Assembly: GCA_034675505.1 (NCBI GenBank)
Contig: JAUCDD010000045.1
Span: forward strand, 62,001-126,000
Length of the DNA: 64,000 bases
Direction of reading: 5' to 3'
Origin: Melaminivora sp034675505
GTDB lineage: Bacteria > Pseudomonadota > Gammaproteobacteria > Burkholderiales > Burkholderiaceae_C
Shown: positions 1 through 9,326 of the stretch, in pieces
Position numbering within the stretch: position 1 is the first letter of the stretch
Layout: each line of letters opens with the position of its first letter
Translations under genes and position numbers: made by a program
The notes under the pieces: generated by a model
Database searches by the model: none
What the model was told of the DNA's origin: nothing
What the model saw: the letters and a program-made list of their open reading frames with translations, nothing else

Positions 1-41
1 AGCGCTCGCGCCTGGCCGATTTCGCCAGCGAGGTGCTGTAG
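1..41 (+). CDS. 3' end of an upstream gene, product unknown
   Basis: Only the final 12 codons and a TAG stop are inside the window, read from base 3 and ending in RSRLADFASEVL. Too little is present to name the product. The stop lies two bases before the ATG of the next gene, so the two are probably co-transcribed. The reading frame is inferred from that tight junction. Confidence 0.5.
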   Translation, partial: RSRLADFASEVL

Positions 42-43
42 CC

Positions 44-421
44 ATGGCGGGCTGGCTGTCGGCGCTCAAGCTGGTGCCCTGGGGCCAGGTGATAGACGCG
101 GCGCCGCAGCTGGTGCAGGGCGCGCGCAAGCTGATGCGGCGCAGCGAGCAGAACGCGGCGCCCGCGCCCAGCGTGCCGGCACCGGCGGCCAGTGCGCACG
201 AGGGCCTGGCCGGGCAGGTCGCAGCCCTGCAGCAGCGCGCCGCGCAACTGGAGGAAGAGCAGCGCGCCAGCGCGGTGCTGATCCGGTCGCTGGCCGAGCA
301 GAACGCCCAGGTGGTGCGCGCCGTCGATGCCCTGCGCACGCGCACGCGCTGGCTGGGGCTGGCCTGCGCGCTGCTGGGGGTGGTCAGCGTCGCGCTGCTG
401 GTCTGGGCCCTGGGCCGTTGA
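44..421 (+). CDS. Small membrane-anchored coiled-coil protein, unknown function
   Basis: This 125-residue protein is not one I recognise. The N-terminal part is amphipathic and then Pro/Ala-rich. Residues about 55-100 are rich in Gln, Glu, Leu and Arg with a heptad-like pattern, suggesting a coiled coil. A single hydrophobic segment at about 102-122 ends just before the C-terminus, so the protein looks C-terminally membrane-anchored. The ATG follows the upstream stop by two bases, which suggests translational coupling with the truncated upstream gene. Its 3' end abuts a dispersed repeat and the convergent dnaB gene. Confidence 0.7.
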   Translation: MAGWLSALKLVPWGQVIDAAPQLVQGARKLMRRSEQNAAPAPSVPAPAASAHEGLAGQVAALQQRAAQLEEEQRASAVLIRSLAEQNAQVVRAVDALRTRTRWLGLACALLGVVSVALLVWALGR

Positions 422-428
422 GCTTGCT

Positions 429-489
429 ACGCTATCAATAGCTGGATCGGGCCTGGGGACGCCGGCTTGGGGCGTATTTCTTCAAAAAT
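429..489 (-). repeat. Dispersed Comamonadaceae-type intergenic repeat, copy 1
   Basis: Read on the minus strand, this segment has a T-rich start, a GCCGGCGT core and an AGCTATTGATAGC end. The same layout is seen near 12.9, 41.7, 55.5 and 57.1 kb and in the 5' part of cysN. It slightly overlaps the last codons of dnaB. The family assignment comes from comparing these copies by eye. Confidence 0.5.
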
Positions 490-1903
490 CGTCGCCGCCG
501 TAGCCCAGGGCCAGGTTTTCAAAGCGCGTCTGGTTCTTCTGGAAGAACAGCTTGACGGTGCCCGTGGGGCCGTTGCGCTGCTTGCCGATGATGATCTCGG
601 CGACGTTGGGCTCCTTGGAGTCCTTGTTGTAGTAGTCGTCGCGGTAGATGAACATGATGATGTCCGCGTCCTGCTCGATGGCGCCGGACTCGCGCAGGTC
701 GCTCATCATGGGGCGCTTGTCGGTGCGCGTCTCCACGCTGCGGTTGAGCTGCGACAGCGCGATCACCGGGCACTGCAGCTCCTTGGCCAGCATCTTCAGC
801 CCGCGCGAGATCTCGCCCAGCTCGGTGGCGCGGTTTTCCGAGCTGCTCGCGCCCGAGCCGCTCATCAGCTGCAGGTAGTCCACCACGATCAGCCCCAGCT
901 TGCCGCAGGTGCGCGCCAGGCGGCGCGCGTTGGCGCGCAGCTCCGACGGCGTCAGGCCCGGCGTCTCGTCGATGTGCATGGAAACCGTGCGCAGCCGCTC
1001 CACCGCCTCGGTCAGGCGCGGCCACTCCTCGTCGGTCAGCTTGCCGGTGCGCAGGTTGCCCTGGTTCACGCGGCCGATGGAGCCAACGATGCGCAGCGCC
1101 AGCTGCGCGGCGCCCATTTCCATCGAGAACACCGCCACCGGCAGGCCCTCGTTGAGCGCCACGTGCTCGGCGATGTTCACGGCAAACGAGGTCTTGCCCA
1201 TGGATGGGCGCGCCGCCAGCACCACCAGGTCGCCCGCCTGCAGGCCGGACGTCATGCGGTCCAGGTCGGCAAAGCCGGTGGGCACGCCGGTCACGTCCAT
1301 GGGGTTGTCGGCCATCTCCTGCACGCGGTCCAGCAGGTCCACCACCAGGCTGTCCAGCGGCTGGAAGCCCTGCTTCATGCGCGAGCCCTCTTCGCCGATG
1401 GCAAAGATCTTCTGCTCGGCCTCGTCCAGGATGCGCTCCACGGCCTTGCCCTGCGGGTTGAAGGCGTTGGTGGCGATCTCGTCGCTGGCGGTGACCAGCT
1501 TCCTCAAGATGGCGCGCTCGCGCACGATCTCGGCGTAGCGGCGGATGTTGCTGGCGCTGGGCACGTACTGCGCCAGGCCGTTCAGGTAGGCCAGCCCGCC
1601 AATCTGCTCCGCCTTGCCCAATGTCTGCAGGTGCTCATGGACGGTGATCACGTCGGCGGGCTTGCTGGCGTTGATCAAGGCGCCGATGGCGGCATAGACC
1701 TGCTGGTGTTCGTGGCGGTAGAAATCGCCGTCGGTCAGAAGGTCGCCCACCCGGTCCCAGGCCATGTTGTCCAGCAGCAGGCCGCCCAGCACGCTGGACT
1801 CGGCCTCGACCGAATGCGGCGGCACGCGCAGCTGCGCGACTTCGCGGTCCAGCGGCGGGGCGAAGTCGTAATCTAGGGCGGGGACGGACAGGACGGCAGA
1901 CAT
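482..1903 (-). CDS. dnaB: Replicative DNA helicase DnaB
   Basis: DnaB is the hexameric 5'-3' helicase that unwinds DNA at the replication fork and works with primase. The 473-residue length is usual for the family. An N-terminal helical domain (about residues 28-130) is followed by a linker and a RecA-like ATPase core. The Walker A motif ARPSMGKTS is at about 231-239, a Walker B-type VDYLQLM lies near 340, and the C-terminal region contains an SQLNR motif. The gene lies just downstream of the rpsF-priB-rpsR-rplI operon on the same strand, an order common in proteobacteria. A terminator separates it from rplI, so it probably has its own promoter in the 200-base gap. Confidence 0.97.
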   Translation of the reverse strand: MSAVLSVPALDYDFAPPLDREVAQLRVPPHSVEAESSVLGGLLLDNMAWDRVGDLLTDGDFYRHEHQQVYAAIGALINASKPADVITVHEHLQTLGKAEQIGGLAYLNGLAQYVPSASNIRRYAEIVRERAILRKLVTASDEIATNAFNPQGKAVERILDEAEQKIFAIGEEGSRMKQGFQPLDSLVVDLLDRVQEMADNPMDVTGVPTGFADLDRMTSGLQAGDLVVLAARPSMGKTSFAVNIAEHVALNEGLPVAVFSMEMGAAQLALRIVGSIGRVNQGNLRTGKLTDEEWPRLTEAVERLRTVSMHIDETPGLTPSELRANARRLARTCGKLGLIVVDYLQLMSGSGASSSENRATELGEISRGLKMLAKELQCPVIALSQLNRSVETRTDKRPMMSDLRESGAIEQDADIIMFIYRDDYYNKDSKEPNVAEIIIGKQRNGPTGTVKLFFQKNQTRFENLALGYGGDDF

Positions 1904-2051
1904 GGGCGGCAGGCAGACAAGGCAGGGGGCTGCCTGGAAAGAAAAAAAGGGGGAAGGACAGGGATGCTAGCGACGCGCGCGCCCCGCGTCATTGCACAAC
2001 CCTGTGGACAAGCAGTGGGTGCAGGGTGCACAACTGGCCGGCCCCAGAATG

Positions 2052-2077
2052 AAAAAACCGCCCGGAGGCGGTTTTTT
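2052..2077. terminator. Rho-independent terminator after rplI
   Basis: A symmetrical hairpin with a CCGCC/GGCGG stem and a CGGA loop is flanked by six A residues on one side and six T residues on the other. It can therefore work in both directions. On the minus strand it lies 27 bases beyond the rplI stop and ends the ribosomal operon before dnaB. Confidence 0.85.
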
Positions 2078-2103
2078 CTAGGGGTCGCGCGCGGGCGCGG
2101 CGG

Positions 2104-2556
2104 TCAGGCGGTCTCGCCGTACACCGCAACGGTCACTTCCACCACCACGTCCGTGTGCAGGGCCACGGAGATGGTGTTGTCGCCGGTGGTCTTGATCGGG
2201 CCGTTGGGCAGGCGCACCTGGCTCTTGACCAGCTTGTAGCCCTGGCGGCCCAGTTCTTCGGCGATGTCCTGGTTGGTCACGGAGCCGAACAGGCGGCCGT
2301 CCACGCCGGCCTTTTGCGTCAGCTTGACGGTAGAGCCGGACAGCTTTTCGCCTTCTGCCTGGGCAGCGGCCAGCTTCTCGGCGGCGCCTTTTTCCAGTTC
2401 GGCGCGGCGCGCCTCGAACTCAGCCTTGGCGGCGGCGGTGGCGCGGCGGGCACGGCCCGTGGGGATCAGGAAGTTGCGGGCGTACCCGTCCTTGACCTTG
2501 ACGATTTCGCCCAGGTTGCCCAGGTTCACGACCTTGTCGAGCAGGATGATTTGCAT
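2104..2556 (-). CDS. rplI: 50S ribosomal protein L9
   Basis: L9 is a large-subunit protein that binds 23S rRNA through its N-terminal domain. The 150-residue product begins MQIILLDKVVNLG and contains the family pattern GYARNFLIP, a long charged helix (about 40-80) and a C-terminal domain. I chose the ATG at 2556 because it gives the normal L9 N-terminus; the open frame continues further upstream but is unlike L9. It is the last gene of the rpsF-priB-rpsR-rplI operon, 14 bases after rpsR. Confidence 0.97.
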   Translation of the reverse strand: MQIILLDKVVNLGNLGEIVKVKDGYARNFLIPTGRARRATAAAKAEFEARRAELEKGAAEKLAAAQAEGEKLSGSTVKLTQKAGVDGRLFGSVTNQDIAEELGRQGYKLVKSQVRLPNGPIKTTGDNTISVALHTDVVVEVTVAVYGETA

Positions 2557-2570
2557 GGCTTGCGCGCTCC

Positions 2571-2852
2571 TTAGATCTTGTGCTGGTCGGAGTACGGCAG
2601 CATGGCCAGGAAGCGCGCGCGCTTGATGGCGGTGTTGAGCTGACGCTGGTAGATGGCGCGCGTGCCGGTCAGGCGCGCGGGGATGATCTTGCCGTTCTCG
2701 CCGATGAAATCGCGCAGGACGTCCACGTCCTTGTAGTCGATTTCCTTGACGCCGGCGACGGTGAAGCGGCAAAAGCGCTTGCGCTTGAACAGCAGCGACT
2801 GGGTGTTGCGCTTGGGACGCTTGTCCTTGTTGAATTTCTTGAACGTGGCCAT
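2571..2852 (-). CDS. rpsR: 30S ribosomal protein S18
   Basis: S18 is a small-subunit protein that pairs with S6 on the ribosome platform. The 93-residue product has the basic N-terminus MATFKKFNKDKRPKR, the S18 core with CRFT and YKDVDVLRDF, and ends in LPYSDQHKI. The start at 2852 was chosen because the upstream in-frame extension is not S18-like. It lies between priB and rplI, with 17 and 14 bases on either side. Confidence 0.97.
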   Translation of the reverse strand: MATFKKFNKDKRPKRNTQSLLFKRKRFCRFTVAGVKEIDYKDVDVLRDFIGENGKIIPARLTGTRAIYQRQLNTAIKRARFLAMLPYSDQHKI

Positions 2853-2869
2853 TGGGACCTCTTGAAAAT

Positions 2870-3160
2870 TTAAATTCGTTGCATGTCCTGGATGTGGAAC
2901 ACCAACCCCTTGCCGTTGCGCCCGGCGCCGACGAATCCCGTCAGGCGCCACTGGCTGCCGATCTCCTGGCGCGCCAGGCGCTCAGCCAGCGTGCCGAAGG
3001 CGATGGCCTTGGCGGACAGCTTCACCTGGCGCTGGCTGCCGGCCTCGCTCTGCACCGATTCGTGCGTGAGCACGACATCGAGGGCCGGCAGGCCGGCGGG
3101 CGTGTAGCGCAGAGGCTGTGCCTCGGCAAGCGCGGCGCTCAGGATGAGCTGGTTGTCCAC
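2870..3160 (-). CDS. priB: Primosomal replication protein N (PriB)
   Basis: PriB is a small single-stranded-DNA-binding OB-fold protein that helps reload DnaB at stalled forks through PriA. The 96-residue sequence matches the OB-fold layout: an N-terminal strand with NQLILSAAL, a central VVLTHESVQSEAG and a C-terminal VFHIQDMQRI. Its position between rpsF and rpsR is the classical location in proteobacteria and supports the call despite rapid divergence of the family. Confidence 0.9.
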   Translation of the reverse strand: MDNQLILSAALAEAQPLRYTPAGLPALDVVLTHESVQSEAGSQRQVKLSAKAIAFGTLAERLARQEIGSQWRLTGFVGAGRNGKGLVFHIQDMQRI

Positions 3161-3174
3161 TGCTCCCAGGCGAA

Positions 3175-3573
3175 TCAGCGCTCGGTGGCGCGCTCGCCCC
3201 GCTCACCGCTGGCGGTGGCTTCGGCCTGGCTGGCCTTGCGGGCTTCTTCGCGCTCCACGGTCTTCATCATGGAAGACGGGCCGGTGTCGGCCTGCTTGCG
3301 CTGCACCGTCAGGTGGCGCAGCACGGCATCGTTGAACTTGAAGGCGTGCTCGAGCTCGGCCATCACGGCCTGGTCAGCCTCGATGTTCAGGCACAGGTAG
3401 TGCGCCTTGGCGAGCTTGTTGATCAGGTAGGCCAGCTGGCGGCGGCCCCAGTCCTCGACGCGGTGGATCTGGCCACCGCCGGCGGTGATCATGCCCTTGT
3501 AGCGCTCGAGCATGGCGGGAACCTGCTCGCTTTGATCCGGGTGGATCAACAAGATGATTTCGTAGTGACGCAT
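3175..3573 (-). CDS. rpsF: 30S ribosomal protein S6
   Basis: S6 binds S18 and 16S rRNA in the small subunit. The 132-residue product has the S6 opening MRHYEIILLIHPDQSEQ, the VEDWGRRQLAYLINK core and an Ala/Glu-rich tail longer than in enterobacteria. A GTG two codons upstream is possible, but an AGGAGT ribosome-binding site sits 6-7 bases before the ATG at 3573, which I chose. It is the first gene of the operon. Confidence 0.96.
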   Translation of the reverse strand: MRHYEIILLIHPDQSEQVPAMLERYKGMITAGGGQIHRVEDWGRRQLAYLINKLAKAHYLCLNIEADQAVMAELEHAFKFNDAVLRHLTVQRKQADTGPSSMMKTVEREEARKASQAEATASGERGERATER

Positions 3574-3665
3574 GCACACTCCTTTTGGATGAAGCCACCT
3601 GCCGCGTCAGCCCTGCAAAGGACAGTCCTCTCCTGGGCAAGCAGTGTGGCAAGGCAAAACGGGAG

Positions 3666-3695
3666 ATTATAGCCCGCAGCCCGGCCACCTGTACA
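3666..3695 (-). promoter_or_regulatory. Candidate sigma70 promoter for the rpsF operon
   Basis: On the minus strand a perfect TATAAT (3671 to 3666) is preceded, with an 18-base spacer, by TGTACA as a weak -35. Transcription would start near 3659, leaving a leader of roughly 85 bases before rpsF. S6/S18-binding leaders are known in other bacteria, but I could not confirm one here. Confidence 0.55.
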
Positions 3696-3745
3696 CTGCG
3701 CGCCGCACGCGGGTGGCCTGCCTGGCGCCAGCGCTGCTGCGGGTG

Positions 3746-3774
3746 CTTGAAATCAGGCGGCGCGGCACCCAAGT
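3746..3774 (+). promoter_or_regulatory. Candidate sigma32 heat-shock promoter for grpE
   Basis: CTTGAAA at 3746-3752 matches the sigma32 -35 consensus. Fourteen bases later ACCCAAGT at 3767-3774 matches most of the CCCCATNT -10. The spacing is right, and the site lies 45 bases before the grpE ATG. No CIRCE-type inverted repeat was seen nearby. Confidence 0.5.
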
Positions 3775-3818
3775 GCCGCGAATCACCCTCCGTTTCAACA
3801 CCTCCAACCACCGCCGAC

Positions 3819-4355
3819 ATGACCGAACAGTTCCAATCCAACCCCGCTCCCGAAGAGATCGAGGCCGCGATGGCCGCCAACGCCGCCGATGAGCTGGCGC
3901 GCTTGCAAGGCGAGCTGGCGGGACTGAAGGCCAAGAGCGCCGACCTGGCCGACCAGTACCTGCGCGCCAAGGCCGAGGCCGACAACGCCCGCCGGCGCGC
4001 CGACGAAGAAGTGGCCAAGGCGCGCAAGTTCGGCATCGAGAGCTTTGCCGAGAGCCTGCTGCCGGTGTGCGACAGCCTGGATGCGGCCCTGGCCATCGAG
4101 AGCGCCACGGCCGAGCAGCTGCGCGAAGGCTCGGACGCCACGCTGCGCCAGCTGCTCTCGGCCCTTGAGCGCAACAAGGTGGTGGTGGTCAACCCCGGCC
4201 CTGGGGCGAAGTTCGACCCGCACCAGCACCAGGCCATCAGCGTGGTGCCGGCCGACCAGGAGGCCAACACCATCGTCAGCGTGCTGCAAAAGGGCTACCT
4301 GATCTTCGACCGCGTGCTGCGCCCGGCGCTGGTCACGGTGGCCGGGCCGAAGTGA
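3819..4355 (+). CDS. grpE: Nucleotide exchange factor GrpE
   Basis: GrpE releases ADP from DnaK in the cytoplasmic Hsp70 cycle. The 178-residue protein has a long charged helix (about 25-85, ending DEEVAKARKFGIESFAE) and a beta-rich C-terminal domain with FDPHQHQAIS and the family signature around VLQKGYLIFDRVLRPALV. The ATG at 3819 gives the usual length. Upstream in-frame sequence lies in the promoter region and is not GrpE-like. The gene is first in grpE-dnaK-dnaJ, and a sigma32-like promoter precedes it. Confidence 0.96.
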   Translation: MTEQFQSNPAPEEIEAAMAANAADELARLQGELAGLKAKSADLADQYLRAKAEADNARRRADEEVAKARKFGIESFAESLLPVCDSLDAALAIESATAEQLREGSDATLRQLLSALERNKVVVVNPGPGAKFDPHQHQAISVVPADQEANTIVSVLQKGYLIFDRVLRPALVTVAGPK

Positions 4356-4393
4356 AACCGGCGGCAACCGCACAAAATTCCCGCATGGCCGCG

Positions 4394-4422
4394 CTTGAAG
4401 ACGCGGCGGCCAGCCACATGTA
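4394..4422 (+). promoter_or_regulatory. Candidate sigma32 heat-shock promoter for dnaK
   Basis: CTTGAAG (4394-4400) and CCACATGTA (4414-4422) are separated by 13 bases. The -10 agrees with the sigma32 consensus CCCCATNTA at all but one fixed position. It lies in the 112-base gap between grpE and dnaK, about 45 bases before the dnaK ATG, so dnaK can be induced separately from grpE. Confidence 0.65.
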
Positions 4423-4467
4423 ACCAATCATCCAGACATTCACAGCAACATTCGCGGAGAGAGAACA

Positions 4468-6429
<1,962 letters not shown>

Positions 6430-6542
6430 CCGCCTCCTGGCGGGCTGGCCCGCCGCTGCACCCGCGCCGCCGCGCCGGGCTCCGCAAACACCTGCGGGGT
6501 TCGTGCGCGGCGTCGCCGCACCCACGGGCTCACAAAACCACC

Positions 6543-7682
6543 ATGTCCAAACGCGATTTTTATGAAGTGCTGGGCGTCCCGAAGAACGCTTCGGACGACG
6601 AACTGAAGAAGGCCTACCGCAAGCTGGCCATGAAGCACCACCCCGACCGCAACCAGGGTGACGCATCGAAGAAGGCCGAGGAAGCCTTCAAGGAAGCCAA
6701 GGAAGCCTACGAAATCCTGTCGGAACCGCAAAAGCGCGCCGCCTACGACCAGTATGGCCACGCCGGGGTGGACCCCAACATGCGCGGCGGCATGGGCGGC
6801 GCCGAGGGCTTCGGCGGCTTTGCCGAGGCCTTTGGCGACATCTTCGGCGACATGTTCGGCGGCCAGCAGCGCGGCGGCGCGCGCGGCGGCCGGCAGGTGT
6901 ACCGGGGCAGCGACCTGTCCTACGCCATGGACATCACGCTGGAGGAAGCCGCCAATGGCAAGGAGGCGCAGATCCGCATCCCCAGCTGGGAGAGCTGCGA
7001 GACCTGCCACGGCTCGGGCGCCAAGCCCGGCACCACGCCAAAGACCTGCGGCACCTGCAACGGCTCGGGAGCGGTGCAGATGCGCCAGGGCTTCTTCAGC
7101 GTGCAGCAGACCTGCCCGCACTGCCGGGGCACGGGCAAGATCATCCCCGAGCCCTGCACCAGCTGCCACGGCCAGGGCAAGGTCAAGAAGCAAAAGACGC
7201 TGGAGGTGAAGATTCCCGCCGGCATCGACGACGGCATGCGCATCCGCTCGACCGGCAACGGCGAGCCGGGCACCAACGGCGGCCCGCCGGGCGACCTGTA
7301 CATCGAGATTCGCACCAAAAAGCACGACATCTTCGAGCGCGACGGCGACGACCTGCACTGCGAGGTGCCAGTCAGCTTCACCACCGCTGCGCTGGGCGGC
7401 GAGATCGAAGTGCCGACACTCGCCGGCAAGGCCGCCATCGACATCCCCGAAGGCACCCAGGCCGGCAAGCAGTTCCGCCTGCGCGGCAAGGGCATCAAGG
7501 GCGTGCGCTCGTCCTACCCCGGCGACCTGTACTGCCACATCGTGGTCGAGACGCCCGTCAAGCTGACCGAGTACCAGCGCAAGATCCTGCGCGAGTTCGA
7601 CGAATCCTTGAAAAAAGGCGGCGCCAAGCACTCGCCCTCCACCGAGAGCTGGACGGACAAGCTCAAGAGCTTTTTCAGCTGA
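6543..7682 (+). CDS. dnaJ: Chaperone protein DnaJ (Hsp40)
   Basis: DnaJ delivers substrates to DnaK and stimulates its ATPase. The 379-residue protein has an N-terminal J domain with HPD at 33-35, a Gly/Phe-rich stretch (about 75-120), and four zinc-binding CxxCxGxG repeats (CETCHGSG, CGTCNGSG, CPHCRGTG, CTSCHGQG). Two beta-barrel substrate domains and a C-terminal dimerisation segment follow. It lies 113 bases after dnaK. That gap shows no clear promoter, so dnaJ is probably read from the dnaK promoter. A strong terminator follows. Confidence 0.98.
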   Translation: MSKRDFYEVLGVPKNASDDELKKAYRKLAMKHHPDRNQGDASKKAEEAFKEAKEAYEILSEPQKRAAYDQYGHAGVDPNMRGGMGGAEGFGGFAEAFGDIFGDMFGGQQRGGARGGRQVYRGSDLSYAMDITLEEAANGKEAQIRIPSWESCETCHGSGAKPGTTPKTCGTCNGSGAVQMRQGFFSVQQTCPHCRGTGKIIPEPCTSCHGQGKVKKQKTLEVKIPAGIDDGMRIRSTGNGEPGTNGGPPGDLYIEIRTKKHDIFERDGDDLHCEVPVSFTTAALGGEIEVPTLAGKAAIDIPEGTQAGKQFRLRGKGIKGVRSSYPGDLYCHIVVETPVKLTEYQRKILREFDESLKKGGAKHSPSTESWTDKLKSFFS

Positions 7683-7717
7683 AATCACCCCTGCCCGCGT
7701 CTTTGCGGCGTAAATTC

Positions 7718-7757
7718 AAAGCCCCGCTGCCTGCGACCCCGGCGCGGGGCTTTTTTT
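7718..7757 (+). terminator. Rho-independent terminator after dnaJ
   Basis: A hairpin with a perfect ten-base stem (AAAGCCCCGC pairing with GCGGGGCTTT) ends in a run of seven T residues, 36 bases after the dnaJ stop. It closes the grpE-dnaK-dnaJ unit. Confidence 0.9.
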
Positions 7758-7812
7758 CGTTCCCGCAGCGGCGGGAACGGGCTTGTGCGGGTCCGCCGCA
7801 CACGACGACCCG

Positions 7813-8142
7813 ATGTTCCTCCTGCCCGTCCTGATCTTCCCCTTCGTGCTGGCCCTCGCGCTGCGGCGGCTGGTCGGGACAGGCTGGCAGCTGGCGCATG
7901 GCCGCCTGCGCCTGACGGACAGGCGCCGCGCGCTCTGGGCGCCGGCAGCAGCCCTGGCCTATGCCGCCCTGCTGGGGTACAGCCTTGCCCTGCTCGCTGC
8001 GCTGGGCCATGCGCTGTTCATGGCCACCGACAGGCTGCCCGCCTACGCCGCGCTCGCGGGCTACGTGCTGGCCTATCCGCTGGTGTATTTTTTCGCAGCC
8101 TGGGTCTTCTACTACGCCTTCCAGCCCGGCCCGCACGCCTGA
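7813..8142 (+). CDS. Small integral membrane protein, unknown function
   Basis: The 109-residue protein is not assigned to a family. It has a hydrophobic N-terminal segment (MFLLPVLIFPFVLALAL), a short basic loop (LRRLVGTGWQLAHGRLRLTDRRR) split around a Trp, and two further hydrophobic segments (about 37-58 and 70-95), giving three likely membrane spans. I chose the ATG at 7813; an in-frame GTG at 7783 would add ten polar residues. It ends 80 bases before the FGE-fold gene on the same strand, and co-transcription is possible. Confidence 0.6.
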   Translation: MFLLPVLIFPFVLALALRRLVGTGWQLAHGRLRLTDRRRALWAPAAALAYAALLGYSLALLAALGHALFMATDRLPAYAALAGYVLAYPLVYFFAAWVFYYAFQPGPHA

Positions 8143-8222
8143 CCCCGCTCTCAGGGTGCGACCGGTTGCCGCGCCGGCACGCCGCCGCTACGCTGGTCGC
8201 CCCGCCTTTTCCGCGAGCCGCC

Positions 8223-9269
8223 ATGCCCCGCCTGCCTTCCTGCCGCGGTGGTTCACCGTTTCCACCGCTGTCCTTCCTGGGCGCCGCCCTGTGCTGCGCC
8301 GCCGCCGCGTGGGCCGCATCGCCGCCCTTGCCGGAGCAACCTGCCACCGCGCCTGCGCGGCTCACCAACTCGCTGGGCATGCAGTTCGTGCTGGTGCCGG
8401 CTGGCAGCTTCATGATGGGCAGTGACGAGGTGCCGCAAGCCCTGGCGCGGGACTATCCGCAGCTGGAGGCAAAGCGCTTCACCGACCTCGCCGACGAGGC
8501 GCCGCGCCACCGCGTGGTCATCAGCCGGGCGTTCTACCTGGGCCAGCACGAAGTGACCGTGGGGCAGTTCCGCCGCTTTGTCCAGGCATCCGGCTACCGC
8601 GCCGAGTCCGACGCCGACGGCACGGGCGGCTATGGCTACAACCCCCGCTACGACCCGGCCGCCACCGAGCGCGGCGACGCCTTCGAGGGGCGCGATACGC
8701 GCTACTCCTGGCGCAACCCCGGCTTTGCGCAGGGCGACGACCACCCCGTGGTGAACGTCACCTGGAACGACGCGCAGGCGCTGGCCGCCTGGCTGAGCGC
8801 GCGCGAGGGCCGGCGCTACCGCCTGCCCACCGAGGCCGAGTGGGAGTACGCCTGCCGCGCTGGCGCCCGCACCCGCTACGCCCATGGCGACGACCCGAAG
8901 GGCCTGCTCGCCAACGCCAATGTGTTCGACCAGGACAGCGCCGCCAAATGGCCGCGCTGGCGCCAGCAGGCGCTGCCAGGGCGCGACGGCTACGCCTTCA
9001 CGGCGCCGGTGGGCAGTTTCGCGCCCAACGCTTTCGGCCTGCACGACATGTCGGGCAACGCCTGGGAGTGGACGGCAGACTGGTACGGCGAGGACTACTA
9101 CGCCCGCTCCCCCGCCGTCGATCCCCAGGGCCCGCAGCAGGGCAGCGTGCGCGTGCGCCGGGGCGGCTCGTGGCACACCTGGCCGCTGTATGCGCGCTGC
9201 GCCTATCGCAACTGGAATACCGAGCAAACGCGCTACCCGCTGGTCGGCATGCGCCTGGTGCGCGAATAA
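8223..9269 (+). CDS. Exported formylglycine-generating-enzyme (FGE/SUMF1) fold protein
   Basis: The 348-residue protein has a signal-peptide-like N-terminus (hydrophobic run to about residue 32, ending AWAA) followed by an FGE-sulfatase domain. Family landmarks are LVPAGSFMMGS, the DEAPRHRVVI strand, the YRLPTEAEWEYACRAG motif, MSGNAWEWTADWY and the C-terminal VRRGGSWHTW. One cysteine of the FGE copper-binding pair (RCAYR) is present, but the position equivalent to the other reads Pro in WPLYARC. Formylglycine generation is therefore doubtful, and no sulfatase gene lies nearby. A role in periplasmic protein or metabolite modification is only inferred. Confidence 0.85.
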   Translation: MPRLPSCRGGSPFPPLSFLGAALCCAAAAWAASPPLPEQPATAPARLTNSLGMQFVLVPAGSFMMGSDEVPQALARDYPQLEAKRFTDLADEAPRHRVVISRAFYLGQHEVTVGQFRRFVQASGYRAESDADGTGGYGYNPRYDPAATERGDAFEGRDTRYSWRNPGFAQGDDHPVVNVTWNDAQALAAWLSAREGRRYRLPTEAEWEYACRAGARTRYAHGDDPKGLLANANVFDQDSAAKWPRWRQQALPGRDGYAFTAPVGSFAPNAFGLHDMSGNAWEWTADWYGEDYYARSPAVDPQGPQQGSVRVRRGGSWHTWPLYARCAYRNWNTEQTRYPLVGMRLVRE

Positions 9270-9326
9270 GAGCCTGCCTGCGGCTGAGCCGGCAGGCGCC
9301 GCAAGGGAGTGGGCGCGGCGCCTGGC

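Noticed and set aside
467..1876. A 469-codon + strand frame opposite dnaB
   Set aside because: Rich in Val, His and Leu with no family match; the minus strand encodes a perfect DnaB.
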